From Tubulanus polymorphus (taxonomy: Eukaryota; Nemertea; Palaeonemertea; Tubulaniformes; Tubulanidae), in contig NC_134026.1 of assembly GCF_964204645.1 (NCBI RefSeq), positions 25,748,650 to 25,812,649 on the forward strand: a DNA stretch of 64,000 nucleotides. Direction: 5' to 3'. The notes below the pieces were generated by a model. It was not told the DNA's origin. It did not search any database and saw nothing but the letters and a program-made list of their open reading frames with translations. How positions within the stretch are numbered: the first letter of the stretch is position 1; each line of letters opens with the position of its first letter. The position numbers and the translations under genes are program-made. This document shows positions 53,601 through 63,399 of the stretch, piece after piece.

Positions 53601-54658
53601 TCTAGGGCACTACAGCCTATTCAAACTATTTTCTGTTTGTATAAGGCTATATCTCTACAATATGGCACGATAAAATTCAAGTGTAAGTTCAAGATCTTCT
53701 GCTGTCCAATCTATGTGCGTTAATATGATGATTTGATCTTTGAGCATTAATATTCCAAATTTCTCAAGGTCTAGGCCTACATCAAAATGCGTGATCAGCA
53801 AGACACTTCACGAACAGAACTCACACAGGGCTTAGTTTAATGTAAATGTTTGACTGGCTATTGGTTACTTCGTGATTTCAACGAGGACAACAATTCAAAT
53901 TTAACCGTTTGAAAACTTTTTCACGAAACTGTATCCAGGAGTCAGAACTTTACTTACTAGGTCACCTAACAACCAGACCACATATAGGCCCTACAATGTT
54001 TTTATAGTCGCCTGATTATAAACAAGGTTCATACTATCTATGATATTAAACACCTAGAATTTCCAGAGTTTTCCCTGAACAAAATCTTCAAATCTCCATT
54101 CTACAATAACTGAATGACTGATCCATTACCAGAGGGATGTCGGAGAGAAATTTACGATGGCGTGGCTTAAAAGTTTTTGTTATAAATGAAGCAGCTCTAG
54201 ATAAGAAGAAGGAAATTTCACGATCACAAAACTCAGCAATAAGTAGCAGTTAGCAACATAAAATTGTAGGCCTCTATATGCCACTACTAAACTCTATATG
54301 TTAGGCATGTTTGGCACTTGGAAGTCCTCTTACATTTACAACGACTAATTTTAGATTCAAGATGATGCTGTTGACAGGCACCGTGCTAAGCTATTTAATA
54401 TTTTGAATCTTTACATACCAAATAAATAAAAATCTCAGAAATTACAATAAAGAAGTAAATACACGGTTCAATGAACAGATAGGTACTTACCGAAACCTCA
54501 GGGTTGGTTAAATCCTTATGAGAAACAGCACGTACAACTCCAGCCCGCCATTCCCAATCCGATATACGGTTCAATTTCAGTTTCACGGCGCTCCGTACCG
54601 ATAGAAACCGCTTCCCTACGATCTCTTCTCTGTACTTCAACGCCATATTAAACGTCAT
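23628..54658 (-). CDS. JMJD1C: JMJD1C/KDM3-family JmjC histone demethylase
   Basis: This is an Fe(II)/2-oxoglutarate JmjC protein of the H3K9 demethylase (KDM3) family, acting in the nucleus. It has 22 coding exons: 54491-54658, 48688-48825, 48131-48250, 45307-45501, 44563-44647, 42297-42391, 37730-37826, 33481-35455, 32474-32693, 31084-31212, 28913-30862, 28133-28430, 27690-28013, 27486-27605, 27155-27400, 26178-26932, 25917-26088, 25617-25838, 24395-24657, 24138-24314, 23887-24021, 23628-23774. They join in frame (8,031 nt, 2,676 residues). The length and the blocks [36 protein letters not shown] (~1632) and NGVSQ favour JMJD1C over KDM3A/B. The zinc finger (CDVC...CGFVVCLDC) starts at 1987, and LRELL lies near 2183. 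In the JmjC domain the iron ligands are H2450 and D2452 (NLHID) and H2582 (GAPHQ). The tail is acidic. The middle is low-complexity, with an Arg/Glu-rich coiled stretch (~935-1005) and polyGln (~1270). A second ATG four codons in has a better context (ATATGGCG). Confidence 0.95.
24736..25557. repeat. Five-copy 163-176 bp tandem array in JMJD1C intron 18
   Basis: Units start at 24736, 24911, 25086, 25262 and 25425 with 'gtaatacctacatcagtgag' and are about 175 bp each, the fourth being shorter (163 bp). Each contains aaccattggtt and, some 20 bases later, a reverse-complement-like aaccaatggtt or aaccactggtt, so every unit can fold. The array takes up 822 of the intron's 959 bp, between the exons ending in KMYNAYG and starting with the HxD motif. 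The copies differ by scattered substitutions and small indels. Confidence 0.95.
30235..30290 (-). repeat. CAG/CAA polyglutamine tract in JMJD1C exon 11
   Basis: Interrupted CAA/CAG codons encode [14 protein letters not shown] at about residues 1265-1281. Such tracts vary in length between alleles. The exon also has a long His/Gln-rich helix near its start. Confidence 0.8.
32474..32693 (-). other. JMJD1C: JMJD1C exon 9: Arg/Glu-rich coiled-coil segment
   Basis: The exon encodes roughly 45 residues of Arg/Glu heptad-like sequence ([20 protein letters not shown] and similar), then an Ala run and [13 protein letters not shown]. It continues the charged stretch begun at the end of exon 8. The composition predicts a long charged single helix or coiled coil. 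The strand-opposite frames here are shadows. Confidence 0.8.
33545..33660 (-). other. JMJD1C: JMJD1C conserved-looking linear block in exon 8
   Basis: Within an otherwise low-complexity region, residues about 897-936 read [18 protein letters not shown] followed by [15 protein letters not shown]. The block is rich in Trp, Leu and Pro and poor in Ser/Thr, so it looks like a folded or partner-binding segment just before the Arg/Glu-rich helix. No named domain is assigned. Confidence 0.5.
37876..37895. repeat. CA dinucleotide microsatellite
   Basis: A perfect run of ten AC units lies in JMJD1C intron 6, about 50 bp upstream (in gene sense) of the exon 7 acceptor. Confidence 0.95.
39466..39589. 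mobile_element. Hairpin (foldback) element, MITE-like
   Basis: Two arms of about 53-61 bp are inverted copies around a 10-base loop at 39519-39528. The left arm reads atcaaagaaaaactg...gaggatttt...caaatgagccattttc; the right arm begins gaaaatggctcat and ends ctttttttctttgat. The arms agree apart from small indels and a few substitutions. The right arm has five extra bases (catga type) near the loop. There is no coding capacity. This resembles a foldback MITE inserted in JMJD1C intron 6. Confidence 0.8.
42392..44562. other. JMJD1C intron 5
   Basis: No exon was identified. Short chance frames occur on both strands (minus 43417-43605, minus 43799-44026). No repeat is visible by eye. Confidence 0.45.
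45502..48130. other. JMJD1C intron 3
   Basis: No exon was found. A short CT run occurs near 45920-45932 and a small GC-rich patch at 45935-46060. At about 46818-46836 there are three copies of a ccctt(g) hexamer. The plus frame 47356-47592 is unrecognisable. Confidence 0.45.
48826..54490. other. JMJD1C intron 1 (5.7 kb)
   Basis: This is the largest JMJD1C intron, separating the exon with [13 protein letters not shown] from the exon with [13 protein letters not shown]. It contains a hammerhead-like retroelement scar at 52303-52344. A donor-like CTA|GTAAGT lies on the minus strand near 52850, but no acceptor gives an in-frame exon. Other frames (plus 51012-51305, minus 51659-51862, plus 49456-49680) are unrecognised. 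Confidence 0.45.
52303..52344 (+). ncRNA. Degenerate hammerhead-ribozyme-like motif, probable retroelement scar
   Basis: The order CTGATGA, a short stem-loop (GCT...AGC), GCGAAA, a small hairpin-like cttgtg and a final GTC is that of a type I hammerhead core as carried by Penelope-like retroelements. There is an extra A between CTGATGA and the stem, and the bases next to GAAA do not pair perfectly with those before GTC. It is therefore probably inactive or only a look-alike. No reverse transcriptase lies nearby. Confidence 0.35.
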
Positions 54659-55407
54659 ATATCCATAATTGTATTCTAAACATGAAATTTCGACAAAATT
54701 TGTGAGTATATTGCTGAGGAATGTCAGCTCTCAGTGTATCAGCGCGGAGCGTTACACATGTTGAGGTCAAAGGTTCCACGCTGAAAACAGTATGCCTACG
54801 CGGCCACTCTGGCATCATATAGGTCTAAATTATTTGATAGATATTCGCCAACGCATAATTTCTTTCTTAAAAATTTTAGATTTCGACCGGATGAAATGCT
54901 CATGCGTGTGCACTCATTGTATGAGACTAAAAAGAGGAGTTAGGAAATTATTGAAGTTTCAAAATGTGTCAATCACAATTCGCGCACCTGCAAGGCAGTG
55001 ATCGAAGTTCGGTCGTCGTAAATCGTACATTTTGCGTTTTATGCACTAAAACCTTGCATTGAATATTCTGAATAGTTCGTTTCACATTAGAATATAAAGT
55101 AACTACGCATCACATACACTTTTATCAGAAATTGTATTTCTAATGGTGCGAAATACGCAGAAAATCACATACTATCTTTCAGGTTATAACGCTAATTGGA
55201 TTGACCTAGATTTGTAGCGAAGTTTACACCATGTGACTGTCACGTGGCTTGATCCAAAATGGCGGCGTATGCTACAAAATATTCATTTCCTGGTTACGCT
55301 TCAGTTTTTGGGATAAAAATCTTCATGTAGGCACCGTGTTACGACTATCCATTAAGTTTTTTTCGTATTATCCGTGATCTCTTCTCTGTGAAAATCAAAC
55401 TTCAGCC
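54659..55407. promoter_or_regulatory. Divergent JMJD1C/REEP promoter region
   Basis: 749 bp separate the two start codons. On the REEP side, caaaatggcggc at 55255-55266 is a YY1-type site, preceded by an E-box cacgtg at 55241-55246. The JMJD1C side is less clear. No TATA box is obvious at a consistent distance. A plus frame at 54792-55001 is judged a chance ORF. Confidence 0.5.
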
Positions 55408-58400
55408 ATGATATCAGCGCTCGTGTCAAGAATAATTATGTAAGTATCGTTTTCATTCAACAACAAAATCAAATTCAATATTATTTATTACCATCTGGGC
55501 CCGTAGGCGTAATTTATCATATCTGTTCCAAAGTCTGTTGGCTTGTCTGTTTGATCTGTTCGTTCCATTTCTAATTGATATTTTATATAGATGCAACCAT
55601 GGAAAATCAACCGCCATCTTGAAGCATTTTTTATAGATTTCTAGTAATCAGGCTGCTCTCTGTCTGGCACAGTTGGCTGTCATTTCAGGCCATAGCGGTC
55701 TAATGTATTTTTACAGCAAAATAGTTCCAATCATGACAGTTGTATTGGCCAGTGAACAGGTGCAATCAATTCATCCATCTTTTCCTGGTTCTATATTTTT
55801 GATGTCTTGGAGGCAGCCATTTGAACAAATCGCATAATGATAATCAATGACCAATACTACTATACATAGGTTGAAGAAATCAATCAATACTAACTATACG
55901 TATCTTGTACATATATTCATAGTTGTCTATACATATATTTTTTTTAAATCAACACAATTGGTTGCAGCTGATATAGTCTGATAGCAGATGTTTTAACATC
56001 AAAACACAGGCACAAATATGAGTATTAAACCTTTCACTCCTTAGGATTAATTTCAGGCAGTCACTCACTTGAAATGTCTATGTCTGTTACCTAACTAAAT
56101 TAAAAAGTTATTGGGTGACTCAACAATTAATTAATTGATTATTAGGTGTGTAATTTGAATGTTAAAAAAAAGCTGCGCTCAAGTGAGAACTATGCAATCT
56201 TGTATAGACTTATGCAATTGATCGTAATGATATGTCTACCTTCATGAAGGGCATTTATGAAAGGTTTTCATTTAGTATGAATAACAATGTTTTAATAGGG
56301 ACCTATTTATAGTGATACTTTATATCAACGGTATTGCGTTATTGGTAACTAAGCATTACACTAGATGGCGGCACTTGCCAGTGAGCACAGAATATCGTTG
56401 TTAGTGAAAAAGTTGAATATGTTTCAAAGGCAATTGTGATATCTATGCATATTTAATAGGCCTATAACTGTTAAGTGAGACATTATGTCTATAGTCAAAT
56501 TTTAAATGACTTTTGAAGTCAAGGTTTTAAAGAGTCTATAAAATGTCTTTGATGTTTTGATTTATTTGATAATCTTGCCTTCGTAAGTGAGGAAATCCTT
56601 CCTGACTCGAGAGTTTGTGTTAGAGCAAGTAATGGTTGTGTAAGATATATTTGATGAAAGATGATCTTGTTGATTAAAGGTTAGAGAAGCAGTAATACTG
56701 TTCTCTTGACCGCAGCATCTGATAAATACATTCTTCCTGCAGTCAGCCTATTGAAAAGATGGATTAAACACTCGTCTTCAGCTAGGATGGGTATAATTCA
56801 TTGATTAGATTCCGATGGATTCAGTTTTTACAGAGTTTTCGAATGAAATTGTGAAGGTTGTGAAATCTAACTATGCGATAGAAGATTGCATTGAATTAGC
56901 TAAACTGATCTAGGATTGGTTTCGATATATTTAGTGAATGCATGTGTCTATTGAATTGATTAAATGAAGGTTTTGTAGGTAGGAATTAGTAAAAACAGGC
57001 TGATATTTGCCTTTTCTTTTAGGTGGTACTGATCAACCCCTCTGTAACTAGGATGGGGGTGTTAGATAAGATATCCCTTTTAATACTTGGGTTTTCAGTA
57101 AGAGTTTAGACTAATTAAATTTCTCCTTGTAGATTTCAGGGTGACATAAATTCGGTACTGACCTATCAAGTATGAACACTTCGGTCCGAACTGTAGAACA
57201 GAAAAATGACTGTAATCATTGTTATGTAATATAATAAGCTGTAATAGAGGAAATTGTGTTAATCGCTGATAAGGCTTCATCTGTGCATTTACTCTCAATA
57301 AATTGTTATTTGTAATGGCCAATTTTATCCAATTAGTTAAATCAGAAATATTATTCATCCAGGAATCCAGGCCTTGCTCTACTGCATATGCGTAGTTATC
57401 TTCTATAACCAAGTAGCTGTGTTCAGGGAAACAGTCAGCAAGTTGTGTATGCATCCGTCTACGTAGTTTTTCTCGGTATAGGGAGGTCAAGCTGGGAGCA
57501 CCTTGTGGGGGTTGATTTGGATTTAACCAATGTATAGGGAAAAAATGCTGGATTTTGCTGGTCGGATTATAATGTAAGTTTTATTCTTTTGATATCTATT
57601 AAAAGACTTAGAGCAAAAACTTCTTACAAAACGTATCTATCATCTTAGTCATTACTGTAAGGTGGTTAAGGAGATGAATATATCAGGCGTGCGTGAGTTG
57701 GTTTGGAAAAAGGATTCAACAGTAGGATCCATTTTATGTTTGAGTTTATTTTCAGTGAACTTACGTAGAAGATTCATAGCTGCTGGACAGTAGTTATCTC
57801 GTCCAAAATGAGCTAAGATAGGAACTTAATTTCATCGGGTTTTAGGAACAAAATTTTTGCCCAGATTGTGTTAGATTTAGTTTAACGCAACCAGACTGGA
57901 TACAATCAAATATCCATAGATTTTTCTTACTGTGTTAGGTAAGAGGGTTTTTAATATAGTGAGGCCACATACAATAGCTCACTATACTACATTATTAAAC
58001 CTTTGAAACATAAGAAAAAAAGTTCTTCAAAATCCTGGTGAAGTTGTGTTACAACTTGTCCTATAATATTTGTTACAACTTGAAAGCATTTATACTTATC
58101 AGAAATCAAATATTGTGCTGAAAGCTCATTCGTTAGATTTGAAGTGTAAAAAAGAGAGACCACGGTCTGAAAACTTATCTTTAAAAGCTTTCGATAAAGA
58201 TCTTCAGACTTCAATTGATCGTTAGTGATATTCAATGCAATCTTTTTAGACTAAGAGGAATAAGCAATGGAAACAAGTGTTCGGCATCAAACCAAATGTG
58301 TTTGAACTTAACTTTCGATTCGGTTTCATACGCGACAACGAGATTTTGTTACCCCTGTCAGCAACATGAGTCCTAAATGGCTTTGAAATCGAACTGCCAA

Positions 58401-61400
58401 TTTGTGTATGGATTTACAGCTCATGAACATATGATCCAATAGCTACTGATGTCACAGATTTCATCATTGCCTGACTGGAGTCAAAAAATGTTTGACGTGT
58501 ATTGGTTTTAAACAGTGGCTGTGGAGTATTGGCCAAATTCACATCAACTCTGGAAGCTATATATTGTTTCGTTCATTAAAATACGTCCAACTGTGACTGA
58601 ACTGTAATTGTTAAGTGTTTCACCACATTTCTTTGAAATGCTGAAATTGCTGTAAAATTGAAAGCAAACAGTTCTACTAGATTTGTATTTGGAACAAGAA
58701 CACTTCTACTTGATTGTTGTGCGCATATATTAAAATTGGTGCCTCGGTCGCATAACTGTGAGCTATTTATAATTGGGGACCTTTACTATGTGGTGCATAT
58801 ATATCCCAATCCAGTATGAAGACAACACCATTGACTGAGACAAAGAATGATCATAGAATAGTGATTAGGAATAAGATCAGCGATCAAAATAGGCTCTCAT
58901 ATCTGTGATTGGAATATATCAGTGATTTTAGACTAAGATTTGTGTATCTAATAAGTTACGAATTGGTCACTTGACAGAACAAAGACGTTTCGATGGATAT
59001 CAAATTCGGATGGATTCCATGAATTTCAGTAGTAGCGAAACCGTGAACGTGAACTAGTCCTCGATGGTGTCAGACTTGTGGTGGGATTGTATTTATAAAA
59101 TGATTGTGACGTTTTTGTATATGTGTTTCAGACTAGTGTTTGGCACGTTATACCCTGCCTACAGATCATACAAGGCAGTAAAAACGAAAAACGTCAAAGA
59201 ATACGTAAGTATAACTGTGAAATATTCATGTGAAATATTCTGAGGATACATTGTAAATATATAGAATGTAACTGGAGACCTATCTCAGAAGTTTTGACAA
59301 AATTCTGTTGGCCATTGTGCAAGGCTGCGAAATAACCATATAAGTGTTTTAAGCTTACGCTTCTATGAAATAAGTAAGGAACTCTAGTTTAGTACAGCCA
59401 ACGAGCAATCTGTGTGTGCTAGAGTAGGTACAGCAGATACTGTAGTCTATGCTTCTGTACAGCTACTGCATAACGGTTACTACTGTCTTAAGATGTAAAC
59501 ACTACCAGTAAAACTGATAAACTACCTGTTTCTGATCTGGCATCTTACACCTGGCTTTCTGTATATCTTGCTTTTAGTACATCAAGCTCCAGTGCTGAGA
59601 TGAATCTCTGCTTTTAGTACATCAAGCTCCAGTGCTGAGATGAATCTCAAAATTTGTTTTGACTGCCTGAAGATCTAAACCTTAGTAAATTGGGTTACAT
59701 GAATTTATTTTTTATTTCAGGTAAAATGGATGATGTATTGGATTGTATTTGCCTTATTTACTTGTGTTGAAACTTTTTCCGATGTCATCCTTTGTTGGTG
59801 AGTAACAGTAATATTATTGTAAGCACTGGAGGCCTCGGGTAATTTGGTGCAATAGATCGTTCATCTTCTGCAAATATTTTGAAGGCTCTATAATCGAGTG
59901 AGATCTTTGAGAGTGTAGTTTTACCACAGCCATATTTCATCTGTTATAGTATATCTTGGTAACTTTCTGTTCCTTTCTCACACAACGCGGTGTATAGATA
60001 TAGTCTATTAACAGGTGTGTTCAGAAACAACTTTCCTATTCAGATTTATCAGAAACATTCATTGATAGAGAAGAAAATTAATGTATCAAAGAATAAGTGC
60101 TTGCGGCTCAAAGCAGTTGGGTGTTTTTATGTAGAAAGAATTGTGAAACGATTTATTACCACTTCAATTGTAATCCATGACATATTTGTTTTTTAGGCTT
60201 CCATTTTATTATGAAATTAAGATAGTATTTGTGATATGGCTGTTATCTCCTGCAACCAGGGGCTCCAGCATACTGTACAGAAAATTTGTCCATCCGCAGC
60301 TTATGAAACGAGAAAAGGTTCGTTTGATAAAGAGAGGAAATTTAATACAAATCATAATAATGTATATAAATGTACAAAGAAAAAGAAGGAATTCTAGAAT
60401 ATTTTGTTCTTCATTTTAGGACATAGATGAATATATTGCTCAAGCTACTGATAAAGGCTGCGCTGCACTTTTCACAATTGGAACCAAGGGACTCAATTTC
60501 GCTGCTAATACAGTGCTTACTACGGCTATGAAAGTAAGCAGCACAACACCTCGTTAATTGAGCAGTTTTTGTCGCATCCATGAAAATACAGTAATTGTTT
60601 TTATTTGATATCAGGGCCAAAGTACATTAGTGGACCACATTCGACGTAGTTACAGTATGAATGACATATCTGAACCTCAATCCAGACCCAGACCGGTTTC
60701 AGTCGATGAAACGATTGATGAAACAGGTAAAGAACCATTCGATGACCGGTACTCGAATCTGCTCTCAACATTTAGAATTTTTCACGCCAGTTGAATTCTG
60801 TTTTGCAGATAATCGTTTCTCTGAAGATGAAGATGCCTTTTATCAAGAAGAACTCAACCGATCAACTCAACAACCCCAACGATACCAATATACAGCTAAA
60901 TCAGGTATATCATCTACCACTAGTAAGAAGATAACTAAAGGTATATTTAAACAGTTTCCTCATCCTGGCATGGTTAGTTTTTATTAGTTTTCGCTTTTAT
61001 TTCGATCTTTTAAGGTTTTTTGAATACTTTAGTACATAATATATTATTCAATCTTTGATTTCGTGATCATTGCTATTTAATTTGTGAAATAACTGTATAG
61101 TGAATTTTTATGTTATGTTTATTTTATTAGCCGTTATACATACAACAATTTCTGTTCTTTTCTAGGTTATGATAAAGACTCACAGTATGATCCTTTGTCA
61201 CCTAAAACTACGGCGACATCAGCTCAACAAAGACGCACATATACAAGAGAAGTAAGCTTTATTTTGTCATCTCATAGCTTCTTCAAAAAAACCTTCATGG
61301 AGTAATCTCATTAATGTACAATTATTCAATTTTCTTGAAAACCTTCATGGAGTAATCTCATTGGTGTACAATTATTCAATTGCTTGTTTTATAGTTTTTG

Positions 61401-62869
61401 TATAGTGAAAGGGCTCATTACCTGCAGAAATAAGTAAGATTATACACATGCCTAGTATATCCACTTTTTAATATGCTATAAACAAAGAACTATACACTGA
61501 TATATGAATATCTATCTACATATGAAATAGAAATGTGTTTCAACAATTTCTAGCGATTTAGGAATTAAATGAAAACACAAACTTTAGATATGATATCATA
61601 GCAAAGTCTGTTTTATTCACTCTCTGAATTGCCTAAGAGTATTTCAATCTCGAGAACTGGGAAGTTATACAAAGATTACTAAGCAAATGTGTAGACCATT
61701 TGTCTAATTCTGAGAAAGTGAACAAGAATATCCACGAACTGCATTGTATATTTAGGCACGACTTGTGACCCCCGGCCGCGTTCAAGCGGTTGCATCTAAA
61801 TTCAACGATGACAGTTGGCTCACAAGATTAAACTACTGGAAGTGAAGTAATGATTCCTATTTCTCTTGGCATCTCTTTGTGAAGTTATTTTTTCCACCAA
61901 TTCATTTGGCCTTGGACTTCATGTGGATAAGGAATCTGTAGTAATACAAACAAATTGTATAGCGTTTACATGCGCAAATGAATTGGTGGAACTGATATTG
62001 ATGCTTAGCTTGTCCCTGACTAACAACTATATTATAAATACATCTATTTGCGTGTGCACACTACACCTCAAACAGAAACTTATACAGAAGGAAGTATTAG
62101 TTTCTATGTATAATGATGACTTCTGATTTACTCATCAATACTCATGTTTATCTAAAGGATGATAGAAAGATTGCTTCAGCCAGGATATCGGATGAAGAAC
62201 TGATGCATCCAATTTCACTTGGATGAGTTGCACGATTATCTTGTTTTATGTAATTAATGCCCAGACGCCAATGTTCAGCTTTTGGCAGGCACTACGTATG
62301 TCTCTGTTGATTCCAGGACCTCTCCCACCTTATTTACAACTGAGATATTTTCTTATGATAACATTGATTGTTGAATACAGGCGATGCCGACAATTACAGA
62401 AGAAGCGCATGCCCGTAGATCCCCTAAAAACGTGGAAAAAAAGTTGGCAAACAAAGAGCAAAATAAAGTGATAAAAAGCTCACTTGGTAAAAGTGAATGT
62501 CATACTAAATCTACTGGTTCTATTGGAAAAAATGTCCGAAGACAAGGTTCGAAAAAAACCAAAAAGAAGGGATCTTCTGAAAGTTTAACTGATGCTTCTG
62601 AGGAGAGAGTAGTTCCGCAAACATCTGATGAAAATCTTTTGGGTCTTGACGAAAGTGTTACAGCTACGGCAACTGATAAAACAAGAAGAGACTCAGAAAG
62701 TTCCACAGTATCTGAAGATGCAACTAGTGATTCAAATTTGAAAAGAAAAGGTTCAAAAAAGAAGCAAACCACCATTGATACAAAATGTGAAGAACCAGCT
62801 GATGACGAGTGGGAAGCTCGTAAGAAAGCAGTTAGTGATTTTTGGACTGCTGTTACCAAGTCGGTATGA
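55408..62869 (+). CDS. REEP: REEP1-4-type receptor expression-enhancing protein
   Basis: REEP1-4 proteins insert a hydrophobic hairpin domain (TB2/DP1/HVA22) into the ER, curve the membrane and bind microtubules. Coding exons: 55408-55439, 59132-59204, 59721-59797, 60197-60317, 60420-60533, 60615-60726, 60809-60904, 61166-61251 and 62381-62869. They give 399 residues in frame. Residues about 8-90 carry the family core: [57 protein letters not shown] and [13 protein letters not shown]. An amphipathic helix ([12 protein letters not shown]...) follows. The terminal exon is a Lys/Ser/Glu-rich disordered tail ([18 protein letters not shown]) that ends [19 protein letters not shown]. Vertebrate REEP1-4 are about 200-260 residues, so this tail is long. 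Two other 3' ends are possible: an exon at 61756-61845 (266-residue form) and a donor at 62863 joining an exon at 63364-63399. The start ATG gives [10 protein letters not shown], like the vertebrate MVSWIISRL. Confidence 0.93.
55440..59131. other. REEP: REEP intron 1
   Basis: This 3.7 kb intron is ordinary AT-rich sequence in its first 1.6 kb. From about 57095 to 58330 it holds a decayed minus-strand coding relic, listed separately. No plus-strand exon was found. Confidence 0.5.
57095..58330 (-). pseudogene. Decayed protein-coding relic, family not recognised
   Basis: Several minus-strand stretches read like real protein but are broken by stops and frame changes. 58235-57987 reads [15 protein letters not shown]...[15 protein letters not shown]. 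About 57830-57670 reads [20 protein letters not shown]. About 57566-57150 reads [34 protein letters not shown] and [20 protein letters not shown]. The balanced composition and mixed charged/hydrophobic pattern are unlike the AT-rich chance ORFs elsewhere. The pieces lie collinear with no introns that I can place, as in a retrocopy or an old transposon ORF. I cannot name the family, and give no function. Confidence 0.45.
59569..59648. repeat. Perfect 40-bp tandem duplication
   Basis: Two identical head-to-tail copies of a 40-bp unit starting tgcttttagtacatcaagct lie in REEP intron 2, about 70 bp upstream of the exon 3 acceptor. Identity is complete by eye, which indicates a recent slippage or template-switch event. 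Confidence 0.95.
61287..61381. repeat. 50-bp tandem duplication
   Basis: The unit 'accttcatggagtaatctca' and following bases repeat with a 50-bp period (61291 and 61341), with two base differences (ttaatg versus ttggtg). It lies in the intron after REEP exon 8. Confidence 0.9.
61756..61845 (+). CDS. REEP: REEP alternative terminal exon (short isoform)
   Basis: The acceptor tatatttag is followed in phase 0, matching the end of exon 8 (TYTRE), by [18 protein letters not shown] and then [11 protein letters not shown] and TGA. Joined to exons 1-8 it gives 266 residues, close to the usual size of REEP1-4. It has no good in-phase donor into the next exon, so it is most simply an alternative last exon. 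Expression is inferred only. Confidence 0.6.
   Translation, partial: ARLVTPGRVQAVASKFNDDSWLTRLNYWK
61846..62380. other. REEP: REEP intron between the alternative terminal exons
   Basis: No further exon is seen. The plus frame 61866-62126 is a chance ORF. A second reading frame runs from 62223 into the long terminal exon but is the shadow of that exon. Confidence 0.5.
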
Positions 62870-63363
62870 GACGTTTCAATTTTCGGTTATCAGTTGTTAT
62901 TGAAGGATAGATAACGTAGATATATTCTGTTAGAATATTCTGATCTTGGTGATTGGTATGAAACAGGACTCAGATATACATTGTATGGTGAAGGGTATTT
63001 TCGCCATTATGTATCAGCCATTATCTACGCCTATACTCTAGACAGCTGCGGAGAAACTTTTGCTTATTTCATTTGGACAAGATTTAGTTGATGTTTTGTG
63101 GGCTTTTCATACAACGCGGTCTCCGTGGCTTCGGAAGGTAGTTTCCTTAAGCATGGAGTTTTTTTACACACCCTGTAGTGGAGCATGTTTTAGAATGGTT
63201 TCTACAAATGTTTTTTAATTTCCATGTATTGATTTAATCACAGATTCACTGCTTGAATTTCACTGATACAATGTTGAATGTGATGAAAGTAACATGTAAT
63301 TTTCATGGAAATAGAAAACTATTTAAGTAAATTAATGAAATTTTATTCCGTATGACATTTTAG

Positions 63364-63399
63364 GTGAAGAAATCTATGAAGAACAATAACAACAAATAA
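63364..63399 (+). CDS. REEP: REEP possible distal mini-exon (third 3' end)
   Basis: Just before the TGA of the long exon, the sequence TCG|GTATGA can act as a donor after 62863 in phase 0. An acceptor acattttag at 63355-63363 then opens VKKSMKNNNNK and TAA. Splicing would change the C-terminus from TKSV to TKSVKKSMKNNNNK and lengthen the protein by ten residues. The weak donor makes this a guess. Confidence 0.4.
   Translation: MKKSMKNNNNK

Noticed and set aside
62500-62859. 119-codon minus ORF
   Set aside because: Antisense shadow of the long REEP terminal exon, whose Lys/Glu/Ser codons leave the opposite strand open.
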